Part shown: piece after piece, positions 14,209 through 21,630 of the stretch
How positions within the stretch are numbered: the first letter of the stretch is position 1
How the letters are laid out: each line of letters begins with the position of its first letter
From: JACMLD01 sp039915085
GTDB lineage: Bacteria; Bacteroidota; Bacteroidia; Chitinophagales; Chitinophagaceae
Reading direction: 5' to 3'
Length of the DNA stretch: 24,522 nucleotides
NCBI GenBank assembly: GCA_039915085.1
Contig: JBDSOC010000260.1
Coordinates: 1 to 24,522, forward strand
Notes under the pieces: generated by a model
What the model saw: only the letters and a program-made list of their open reading frames with translations
Told to the model about the DNA's origin: nothing
Database searches by the model: none
Made by a program: the position numbers and the translations under genes

Positions 14209-16899
14209 TTACCTTCCGCATTCCTGAACGGACTGCTTAAGTTCATGGTTAAAATCTTTTTCTTTTAGCAATTGCTCAAGCGTTATATCCATCCGGTATT
14301 TCCAGTAATGTTTCGGATCGGCAGGTATATTTATTCTTTCATCAGCCGCATTGGGCCTCCGCAGCGTTTCACTCATACCCAGCAGATCCTGTAACTGGAA
14401 TATTGCCCACATAGCGGGGCAATATAAATGCTGTAACACAATGGCGCGGTTCAACCATGGTTCACAAACAGCCGGGGCATTCCCCCACTGTCCCAGTTCA
14501 TAATTAAAAAAGTGCTGTGTTTTAACGCTGTCTTCTTCCCACCAGCCGCGTATAGTACTCATGTCGTGCGTTGATGGGGTTACTACAGACATATAAGGTG
14601 CATCATTTGGATGAAAAAATTCTTTCTGGGGATCTTTAGGCATGCGTTGGATCTCCAGGCTCAGTATTCCCAGTTGCCGCATTACATCCGGCACCGAGGG
14701 CGGAACCATTCCAAGGTCCTCTCCGCATACCAGCATATTGGTTGATGCTTTTAATACGGGTAATTTATTCATTGCTTCATTCTTCCAGAACCAATCCTGC
14801 CGGTGAAAGAAATAATTAATATACAAATCTTTCAATTGCTGTTGTGTATGCCATTCAAGATGACGGAAAGATGAAGTAGTTTCCATCGCAAACCGAAAAT
14901 GAAACTGCGTTCCACCGCTTCCCTCTTTTTCAAATAATATTACATTGGACAAAAGATCGAATAAACCCTGTTTTATTTTGTTATTGTCTTCACCTGCTTC
15001 CTGTGTTGCAAAATATTGTTCCACCTTACGCTGTGTATCAACTATTTCTTTAAGCTGGTATTGACCGGTATTATCAGCAATAAGAAAATTTTCTTTTATG
15101 TTGGTTGCACCGTGCCCAAAAATTTCTTCCAGTACTGTATCTGTTATAAAAGGCTGGGTATAACGCTGGCGGATAAACCAAATATTGCGTTCATTAAATT
15201 CGTTAATGTGTACAGGAGTGTCAGGCACAAAATGTCCCATTATACCTTCAGTTTCGTTAATAGGTATCGACCAGATGCGGAAAAATCCTAAAATATGATC
15301 GATGCGGAAAGCATCAAAATATTTGCTCATGGAATCGAAGCGTTGTTTCCACCAGGCGTAACCATCCTCCTCCATTTTTTGCCAGTTATAAGTAGGGAAA
15401 CCCCAGTTCTGCCCTTTTACAGCAAATCCATCTGGTGGTGCACCTGCCTGAAGATGCATATTGTACAAAGCCGGATTTATCCATGCATCACAACTATTGC
15501 GGCCAATTCCAATGGGTATATCGCCTTTTACTATTACACCGTTTTTACGGGCATAATCAGTGGCATTTTTTAACTGCAGGTGCAGGTGGTACTGAATAAA
15601 ATATTGCAATGCTATCTGGTCATAATGTCTTGCTTTGGGAGAAACATATTTCTCAATGGCTTCTTTATTATAATTACTGTAAATCTTCCATTGCGTATAA
15701 TCGGAAGTACCATTTTTATCTCTCAGGTAACAAAATGCTGCATAGGGTACCAGCCAGCTTCTATTTGTCTCAAAAAACCCCAGGAAACCCTCATCAGAAA
15801 GAAATTCTTCTTTTTGTACAGTATATAATTCTTTAAGTGCCGGAAGTTTGATTTTTATTACCTGCTCATAATCCAGGTAGGGCAGATCATTTAACTCTTT
15901 TTGCTTTTTACGCAGCACTTTTGTAATAGCCGCATATTTCTTGCCGGCCACTTCTTCCAGGTTTATATAAATGGGATGCAGGGCAAAAGCAGAAATAGCC
16001 GAATATGGATAAGAATCAATATTTGTATTTGTGCCGGAAGTATCATTGATCGGCAATAACTGTATCAGCCTGAGCCTGGTTTTCTTTGCCCAGTCTGCCA
16101 GTAGCTTTATATCTCTAAACTCACCCGTGCCAAAACTATCTTTACTGCGCAGGCTGAAAACAGGGATGGCCACACCCGCACCGCGCCAGGTACTGTTGGG
16201 TAACTGCACAAAACCATCATGCAAAATGGTTATTTTATTTACCGCATCACCAAAAAGAAACCTGTTCTCACCATCCTCAAACCGCACAAAATATTTTTCC
16301 CTGATATTATACACACCATATTTGTACAATAGCGGAAAAGACTCCTTCGGTATATTAATTTTTGCCGAGCACCAGTTGCCATCTTTACCTAACAGAATAG
16401 CTGACTCAATATTCCAATCTCCGAGTGCAGGGCTGCTACCGCATAAACAAATCACTTCATTTTTTTGAAGCAGCGGCGCTTTTACCTTAAAAATATGCGT
16501 GAATAATTTAGGAGATTTGGGAGTAAACTTTGTTTCATCCTCTTTTAACAGGATCTCCTGAAACGGGGCAGTAAAAAAAGCATTTTCATAATCCCCTGAA
16601 TAATTCCACCTGTCAACCAATTGTATTTCTTCTATACCGCTTTTGCTGATATCTATCTCTTTGTCATTTCCCCATTCCACCACCTTGAATCCATCTGCGT
16701 AAGTAAGTATGTACTTATAATGAATCCGGGCAATTTTTGAAATATCCACTTCGGCTGTAACCTGCCAGAAGTCGTTATTGAGCCAGGTCATAGGCAGCGT
16801 TTTTGACAGATCATCATTACCTAATTCTGCTATATTTCCTGATACGCCCAGTGACTCACCTGTCTTTGTATGAAAACGTACATAAAAATGGAGCTTCAT
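14209..16899 (-). CDS. malQ: 4-alpha-glucanotransferase, DPE2-type (two CBM20 domains plus GH77)
   Basis: Transfers alpha-1,4-glucan segments between maltose/malto-oligosaccharides and longer glucans. The layout over 896 residues is: first CBM20-type starch-binding domain (about 1-110), second CBM20 (about 132-235, with the CGSSPALGDWN hallmark), then the GH77 barrel beginning WRGAGVAIPVFSLRSKDSFGTGEF. The catalytic residues fit GH77: nucleophile D534 in FRIDHILGF, acid/base E727 in CGEDLGMVPPSVP, and the stabiliser D779 in STHDMSTIRGWW. The CBM20-CBM20-GH77 order, the GEDLG form, and extra sequence between nucleophile and acid/base recall plant cytosolic DPE2 and its bacterial relatives rather than the short E. 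coli MalQ. There is no signal peptide, so it is cytoplasmic. The start is an ATG. No other maltose or glycogen gene is adjacent. The symbol is given by function only. Confidence 0.93.
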   Translation of the reverse strand: MKLHFYVRFHTKTGESLGVSGNIAELGNDDLSKTLPMTWLNNDFWQVTAEVDISKIARIHYKYILTYADGFKVVEWGNDKEIDISKSGIEEIQLVDRWNYSGDYENAFFTAPFQEILLKEDETKFTPKSPKLFTHIFKVKAPLLQKNEVICLCGSSPALGDWNIESAILLGKDGNWCSAKINIPKESFPLLYKYGVYNIREKYFVRFEDGENRFLFGDAVNKITILHDGFVQLPNSTWRGAGVAIPVFSLRSKDSFGTGEFRDIKLLADWAKKTRLRLIQLLPINDTSGTNTNIDSYPYSAISAFALHPIYINLEEVAGKKYAAITKVLRKKQKELNDLPYLDYEQVIKIKLPALKELYTVQKEEFLSDEGFLGFFETNRSWLVPYAAFCYLRDKNGTSDYTQWKIYSNYNKEAIEKYVSPKARHYDQIALQYFIQYHLHLQLKNATDYARKNGVIVKGDIPIGIGRNSCDAWINPALYNMHLQAGAPPDGFAVKGQNWGFPTYNWQKMEEDGYAWWKQRFDSMSKYFDAFRIDHILGFFRIWSIPINETEGIMGHFVPDTPVHINEFNERNIWFIRQRYTQPFITDTVLEEIFGHGATNIKENFLIADNTGQYQLKEIVDTQRKVEQYFATQEAGEDNNKIKQGLFDLLSNVILFEKEGSGGTQFHFRFAMETTSSFRHLEWHTQQQLKDLYINYFFHRQDWFWKNEAMNKLPVLKASTNMLVCGEDLGMVPPSVPDVMRQLGILSLEIQRMPKDPQKEFFHPNDAPYMSVVTPSTHDMSTIRGWWEEDSVKTQHFFNYELGQWGNAPAVCEPWLNRAIVLQHLYCPAMWAIFQLQDLLGMSETLRRPNAADERINIPADPKHYWKYRMDITLEQLLKEKDFNHELKQSVQECGR

Positions 16900-17046
16900 T
16901 TACCTGTAGATTTAGAGAAGGGCGAAAATAGCACAAAAACATGTTTTGCGTAATTATTACACTATATTAGAATTTAGAGGTATTACTTTGCTGAAGAAGT
17001 GCCAAATTTTTGCATTTTTGCCTTATTTTCGCACAAAATTAATAGC

Positions 17047-17202
17047 ATGGAAACACAGAAAAAGAATACAGGGTTATGGTGGTTATTATTTTTTGCTTCA
17101 ACAGCAGCATTGATTGCCGCTATTTACCTGCATTGGGAATGGCTTACACTCATTCTACCTTTTCAATGCACAGCCTTTGCAAAAGGCATGGATATAATGT
17201 AA
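17047..17202 (+). CDS. Small membrane protein, 51 residues
   Basis: Hypothetical single- or double-span membrane peptide. From the ATG at 17047 it reads METQKKNTG, then a hydrophobic segment WWLLFFASTAALIAAIYL (about 10-28), a HWEWL turn, and a second short hydrophobic stretch TLILPF leading to FQCTAFAKGMDIM. The polar N-terminus, two tryptophan-rich membrane edges and a clean ATG make it look like a genuine small gene; I have the impression that similar small proteins occur in related genomes but could not verify it. The frame extends 16 residues upstream to a non-ATG codon, which I did not use. It is divergent from the glucanotransferase gene by 147 bases. No function is known. Confidence 0.65.
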   Translation: METQKKNTGLWWLLFFASTAALIAAIYLHWEWLTLILPFQCTAFAKGMDIM

Positions 17203-17232
17203 TCAGGTAATTATCAATCTCTTTATTATAAA

Positions 17233-17263
17233 AAATCCTGCCTTTAAAATGGGCCAGGGATTT
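17233..17263. terminator. Terminator-like hairpin after the small membrane gene
   Basis: AAATCCTG pairs with CAgGGATTT (one bulge), starting about 30 bases past the stop of the 51-residue gene. The best U-run (six T) follows on the minus strand rather than the plus strand, so its direction of action is unclear. Confidence 0.3.
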
Positions 17264-17922
17264 CCTGCCAGTTTCCTCCCCACAAACGGAAAAAGAAAAA
17301 TTGCATGCATCCATCGGGTTATCCTTATCGTTCGTCTAAGTGTTTTCGCTTAAAAAGACGCTTATTGTAGTTTTACCCGGGATATAACTAAAAAGCCTGT
17401 TCTTACCCTATTTTCATGAGAAGACGATTTATTCTATATAAAATCAATGAGTTACCCGGAGGGGGTGATTCAATCGCTTATCTGAAAGCTTTTAAGTACA
17501 GGAAACCGGTTTTTAGCATTTTAAAATCGGAGGCAAGGCGCTTCAGCCTGCTACAGGCAATCTTTCTTGGAATGCGGTTTTCTTTATCAACACTTCCGGA
17601 AAGACTGGCGTGATCTATCCTGGTTATCGTTTTTATTCTCTCCCAATTATTTTGCAGACATATTACTGAAAAATAGTTGGTGATCTTATCGCGCAATATT
17701 CAACCTGAATAGATTTTTTTAAAAACAATGGCATAACCCGGTTTATAGATTTCATTGTTACCCATTAATCATATATTATTCATATAAAATCGCAATCAAC
17801 ATCTTTATTGAATTGTTCTTTTTCTGAGGCCGTTCTCAACATCGCTTTTAAATTTTCCGCAGTATCTCTCCGGTAGCATTTACAATTTTCAGAATATATT
17901 ATACTTCACTTTCATAAATATG

Positions 17923-17956
17923 CAAAAAAAACACCGGTCACGCAAGTGCCGGTGTT
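17923..17956 (-). terminator. Strong terminator of the 77-residue gene
   Basis: The stem AACACCGG / CCGGTGTT (17930-17937 and 17949-17956) is extended inside by CAC/GTG around a 4-base loop. On the minus strand it is followed by a run of about eight T. It lies about 28 bases past the stop at 17984 and is a textbook rho-independent terminator. Confidence 0.88.
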
Positions 17957-17983
17957 CTCTATTTGTAAAAGAAAGTTTTTATA

Positions 17984-18217
17984 TTAGAATGAAACATGGG
18001 TAAGAGATAAAGTTGTATTCTTTTTTCTTTTTGTACCATAGTTTGCATACTTGCCTCTTCTTTGAATGTTCCAAAAATTAATTGCCTTAAAGGAGGAGGA
18101 TTTTGAGGTTTCAGGCACTTTAACGCCTGTAGCTATTGTTTCTTTTACTTCAGTAACCAGTTGTTGCAATAGGATAGGTTCCATCTGTACACGGGATGGC
18201 ATAACATCACTGTTCAT
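17984..18217 (-). CDS. Small basic hypothetical protein, 77 residues
   Basis: No named family. From the ATG at 18217 the protein has an amphipathic helical N-terminal half (VQMEPILLQQLVTEVKETIATG, about 10-31), a short Pro/Ser linker, then FKAINFWNIQRRGKYANYG (43-61), a basic KRKK patch and a Thr/Ser-rich tail. The helix plus FWNIQRR-type segment reminds me of short uncharacterised proteins scattered in Chitinophagaceae and relatives, an impression I could not check. The gene has a good promoter match about 150 bases upstream, a roughly 140-base leader and a strong terminator, so it is expressed as its own unit. An upstream TTG at 18277 would add 20 residues and is less likely. The leader-plus-basic-tail shape could suit a RiPP-like precursor, but no maturation enzyme is nearby. 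Confidence 0.7.
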   Translation of the reverse strand: MNSDVMPSRVQMEPILLQQLVTEVKETIATGVKVPETSKSSSFKAINFWNIQRRGKYANYGTKRKKNTTLSLTHVSF

Positions 18218-18363
18218 AATATTTGATTTTTTTTGTTTATTACAATTTAATTTTTTGAGCACACGGGAAGAAAACACCTAAGAATCGTTAGTAAGAAGTA
18301 TGGTCAAGCTTTTATCACCCTGTAGTAGTACGTACGAACTATTTATTGCTCAAATTGACGCTG

Positions 18364-18394
18364 CAAAAGTAAGCTATAAAAATGTAAGATGCAA
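18364..18394 (-). promoter_or_regulatory. Bacteroidota-type promoter for the 77-residue gene
   Basis: On the minus strand TACTTTTG (18364-18371) matches the -7 consensus TAnnTTTG, and TTG (18392-18394) lies 20 bases upstream, within the usual 17-23 spacing for the -33 element. The predicted start of transcription near 18358 gives a leader of about 140 bases before the ATG at 18217. Confidence 0.6.
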
Positions 18395-18938
18395 GTGTAA
18401 TCTTAAATAAACTGTTAATACTTGTGAATAAATTAATTATTCATGAACATAAACGCATTTATTTAAAAAAAATTACCAGCTACAATTTTTTTTCTATAAA
18501 TAATTCCATCCCTTACAGGCACTGCTGTTATAAAATGTATAGCAGTATGTTTATAACAATCAATTGAAGCAAATGCAATTATAATCGTTATACTATTACC
18601 GATATTCACAAAGCTTATAAGTACACCCCCTGGCCCTCTTTCTAAAATTGAACTTCATAGTGAAGAAAATACCGATCTTAGCCATAAATATATCACTCAG
18701 CCAAATCTCCGCTGACATGTATAGGAATAGCAGGATTTATTAAAAACTCCTTACAGCAATTTTAGGACGAGTCACTGATTTTCAGAAGCGAACACTATTT
18801 GTATCAAAAGCGTGCAATTATAAGGCATTGTTACTCAATAAGTAATTGATTATCAAACAACTATAAGTGTGGCACTTTTATTAGTATATTATTGATGCTT
18901 ACTGGCTTTTCGTCCCATAACGCCAAATAATATACTTT
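18395..18938. other. AT-rich intergenic region before the first permease
   Basis: About 540 bases with no open frame of note. It should hold the promoter of the permease gene at 18939, but I find no good TAnnTTTG match. It contains a dyad ACTGCT / AGCAGT (18521-18526 and 18541-18546) and a small hairpin AAGTG-TGG-CACTT about 70 bases before the permease. There is no terminator or RNA gene that I can support. Confidence 0.45.
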
Positions 18939-21353
18939 ATGCTAAAAAATTATTTAAAAATTGCGTGGCGGAATCTCCGGAAAAACAAAGTCTTTTCAAT
19001 CATCAATATACTTGGACTTTCATTGGGCATTGCCTGTGCGTTGCTTATTATTTTTCATATAAAAGAGGAACTGAGTTATGATAAGGGCTTTACAAAAGCC
19101 GATCGCATTTTCAGGGTTACATTAGAAGGCATTGGAAAAGATACCCGGCATTGGGCTGCCACCAGTCCTGTAATGGGTGTAGCGCTGCAACAGTACCTTC
19201 CTGAAATAGAAAAAATTGTCCGCTTCCACCGTCTTTTTCCTTACCAGGTATTTAGCTATACGCCTTCGGATAATCAAACTAAAAGATTTGAAGAGAAAGG
19301 AGGACTTTTTGCAGATTCAACCGCAACTGATGTATTCGATCTTCAATTTACAGCAGGCGATGAAACTACAGCTTTGTCGCAAATGAATGCTATTGTGCTT
19401 ACAGAAGAAATGGCAAAGAAATATTTTGGCAAAGAAAATCCGGTGGGTAAGACGCTGCAGGACGATGTAAAAAAAATTCCTTTAAAAGTGACAGGTGTTA
19501 TTAAATCATTTCCCTTTCGCACCCATTTAAAATTTGATTACCTGGTTTCTATGACTACCATTACCAAATACCTTGATCAGCGGTCATTGGAAAATCGCGG
19601 CTGGTCCGGCTTTTACAATTATGTATTGCTTAAAAAAGAACAATCAGAAACAACCATAGCTAAAAAATCTCCCGCATTCCTGGTAAAGTTCTTTGAAGCA
19701 GCAGGTGAAAAACGAGAAGATATTCTTGCCAACAGGAAACTAATGCTTCAACCTGTTACTTCCATCCACCTGCATTCCAAACTGGAAAAAGAGTTATCTC
19801 CCAACAGTGATATTACCTATATCTACATTTTTTCAATAGCTGCATTATTCATACTGCTGATAGCTGCAGTCAACTTTATTAATATATCTGCTGCACAAGC
19901 TTTTAACCGCATGAAAGAAATTGGATTACGAAAAGTTGCCGGTGGTACCAAGATGCAGCTGGTGCGCCAGTTCCTGGGAGAATCATTGCTGATTACTCTT
20001 ATTGCTGCCATCATTGCTGTGATTTTATTTAAGAGCATCATTCCATTTTATAATAACCTTACATCAAAAGATATTCAATTTCAAAATACACTCACACTAA
20101 CAAACTTTTTCATCATCCTTTCATTGGTAGCAATTATTGGTCTCCTGGCCGGATTTTATCCTGCTTGGTTTGTCGCGGGTTTCAATCCTATTGATTCATT
20201 AAAGGGTAAAAAGAATACGGCCTCATCTGTGAATACGGTAAGAAAAGGCCTGATTGTTTTTCAATTCGTTATTTCTGTGTTTATGATTTTCAGCACGGTT
20301 ATTATTTACCGGCAAATGAAATTGTTTCATAACCAGTACCTGGGTTTTAATAAAGAGCAGTTGGTAGCGGTGACCATGTACAACGATATGTGGAGTAAAT
20401 TTGGATTCCTTTCTGATAATATAAAAAAAAATAAAGCCATTGCCAGTCACTCCATCATTTCTACGCTACCGGGCGAACGGTTTGGCATGTATGGATTTGG
20501 ACAGTTGTCTGTTGCTGAAAACGAAAATATTCCGGGTTCAGCGCGTGCTTTATGGGGTGATGATAAATTATTAACAACCCTTCAAATTCCTTTAAAAGCC
20601 GGGCGAAATTTTTTCCCCCAGTTCCCTGATATAAAAAACCATGAATTTATTCTGAATGAAGCTGCAGTGAAAGCATTCCAGCTAAAAGATCCTTTGGGTA
20701 AGCGCGTTGTTCTTGACAACGACACCGGGGATATTGTTGGCCTCATAAAAGATTTCAATTTCGCGTCTCTGCATGCGTCCATTGAGCCACTGGTAATAGA
20801 ATACAATCCATACAAAACAAACTACCTGCTGCTGAAGGTTCAGCCAAACCAGGTGCCGCAGACCCTGCAGTTCATGGAATCAAATATAAAACAACTCTTC
20901 CCTTCCAGTACGTTTACGTATTCATTTATTGATGAAAAATTAAACCAATTGTATGCTTCTGAAAACCGTATGAGCACGGTGTTTAAGGCCTTTGCAGCGT
21001 TTGCCATATTTATTTCATGTCTTGGATTGTTCGGTTTATCTGCTTATTCAGCTCAATTACGCATTAAAGAAGTGGGTATACGTAAAGTTCTGGGCGCTTC
21101 AATTTATAATGTTACTTTATTACTTACCGAGGACTTTATAAAGTTGGTATTGCTGGCAACTGTGATCTCGTGGCCACTTGCATGGTGGATGATGAGCCGC
21201 TGGCTGGAAGGGTTTGCCTACAGGGTAAATATTACTATATGGACATTTTTAATATCAGGATGCTTTGCATTGCTGGTTGCTCTTATTACAGTAAGCTACC
21301 AGGCAATAAAAGCCGCTATACTTAACCCGGTGAAAAGTTTAAAAGCGGACTAA
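18939..21353 (+). CDS. FtsX/MacB-type ABC transporter permease
   Basis: Permease of the type VII (MacB/FtsX) ABC group, 804 residues, in the inner membrane. It follows the long Bacteroidota layout: TM1 (about 19-40) after MLKNYLKIAWRNLRKNK; a first periplasmic MacB-type domain (about 45-280); an FtsX block of three helices starting near 289 and containing MKEIGLRKVAGG; a fourth-helix/linker region; a second periplasmic domain (about 470-670); and a second FtsX block from about 677 with RIKEVGIRKVLGAS and a C-terminal NPVKSLKAD. Such proteins work with a separate ATPase of the MacB/LolD type in mechanotransmission or export of lipids, peptides or drugs. No ATPase gene is next to it. The start is an ATG. 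A paralogue follows 277 bases downstream. Confidence 0.92.
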   Translation: MLKNYLKIAWRNLRKNKVFSIINILGLSLGIACALLIIFHIKEELSYDKGFTKADRIFRVTLEGIGKDTRHWAATSPVMGVALQQYLPEIEKIVRFHRLFPYQVFSYTPSDNQTKRFEEKGGLFADSTATDVFDLQFTAGDETTALSQMNAIVLTEEMAKKYFGKENPVGKTLQDDVKKIPLKVTGVIKSFPFRTHLKFDYLVSMTTITKYLDQRSLENRGWSGFYNYVLLKKEQSETTIAKKSPAFLVKFFEAAGEKREDILANRKLMLQPVTSIHLHSKLEKELSPNSDITYIYIFSIAALFILLIAAVNFINISAAQAFNRMKEIGLRKVAGGTKMQLVRQFLGESLLITLIAAIIAVILFKSIIPFYNNLTSKDIQFQNTLTLTNFFIILSLVAIIGLLAGFYPAWFVAGFNPIDSLKGKKNTASSVNTVRKGLIVFQFVISVFMIFSTVIIYRQMKLFHNQYLGFNKEQLVAVTMYNDMWSKFGFLSDNIKKNKAIASHSIISTLPGERFGMYGFGQLSVAENENIPGSARALWGDDKLLTTLQIPLKAGRNFFPQFPDIKNHEFILNEAAVKAFQLKDPLGKRVVLDNDTGDIVGLIKDFNFASLHASIEPLVIEYNPYKTNYLLLKVQPNQVPQTLQFMESNIKQLFPSSTFTYSFIDEKLNQLYASENRMSTVFKAFAAFAIFISCLGLFGLSAYSAQLRIKEVGIRKVLGASIYNVTLLLTEDFIKLVLLATVISWPLAWWMMSRWLEGFAYRVNITIWTFLISGCFALLVALITVSYQAIKAAILNPVKSLKAD

Positions 21354-21366
21354 GCCTTACCTCCCA

Positions 21367-21397
21367 GCACCTCTCCAATTCCGTTGTTTAGAGGTGC
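21367..21397 (+). other. Intercistronic hairpin between the two permease genes
   Basis: A perfect 8-bp stem (GCACCTCT / AGAGGTGC, 15-base loop) starts 13 bases past the first permease stop. There is no U-run after it, so it is more likely an mRNA-stabilising or partial-termination structure than a full intrinsic terminator. Confidence 0.5.
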
Positions 21398-21630
21398 CTC
21401 TTCGTGGGATTGTTTAGAGAATGCAGGCGGGAGATTCACGATTGGCAACCATGCATTGAAAATATGAGAAGCTTCAATTTAAGGCCGGGGTTCATTAAAG
21501 ATTTTGCCGTACAAGGGAGTGACCAACGATGATAATTAAAGAACAAATGCTGGTTCCACAAGAATCATTCAACCAAAGAAACAATAAAAAGATTAGTCAA
21601 TACATCAATTCAACGCTCAAAGCTTTTTCT

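Larger units (their letters stand above)
17203..17983. other. Gene-poor region, about 780 bases
   Basis: No recognisable gene. It contains an unsupported 65-codon frame (17416-17613), a hairpin near 17233-17263, a 5+5-bp hairpin with TTTT loop at 17333-17360, and the terminator of the 77-residue gene at its right end. It is AT-rich and full of stops. It may hold degenerate sequence or an unrecognised RNA, but nothing here proves either. Confidence 0.5.

Noticed and set aside
17416..17613. 65-codon frame in the gene-poor region
   Set aside because: No family, no ribosome-binding or promoter signal, and a competing frame on the other strand; kept only as part of a finding.
18868..18885. TGGCAC-N5-TTAGT as a sigma-54 promoter before the first permease
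   Set aside because: The -24 half fits, but the -12 half lacks the essential GC dinucleotide.
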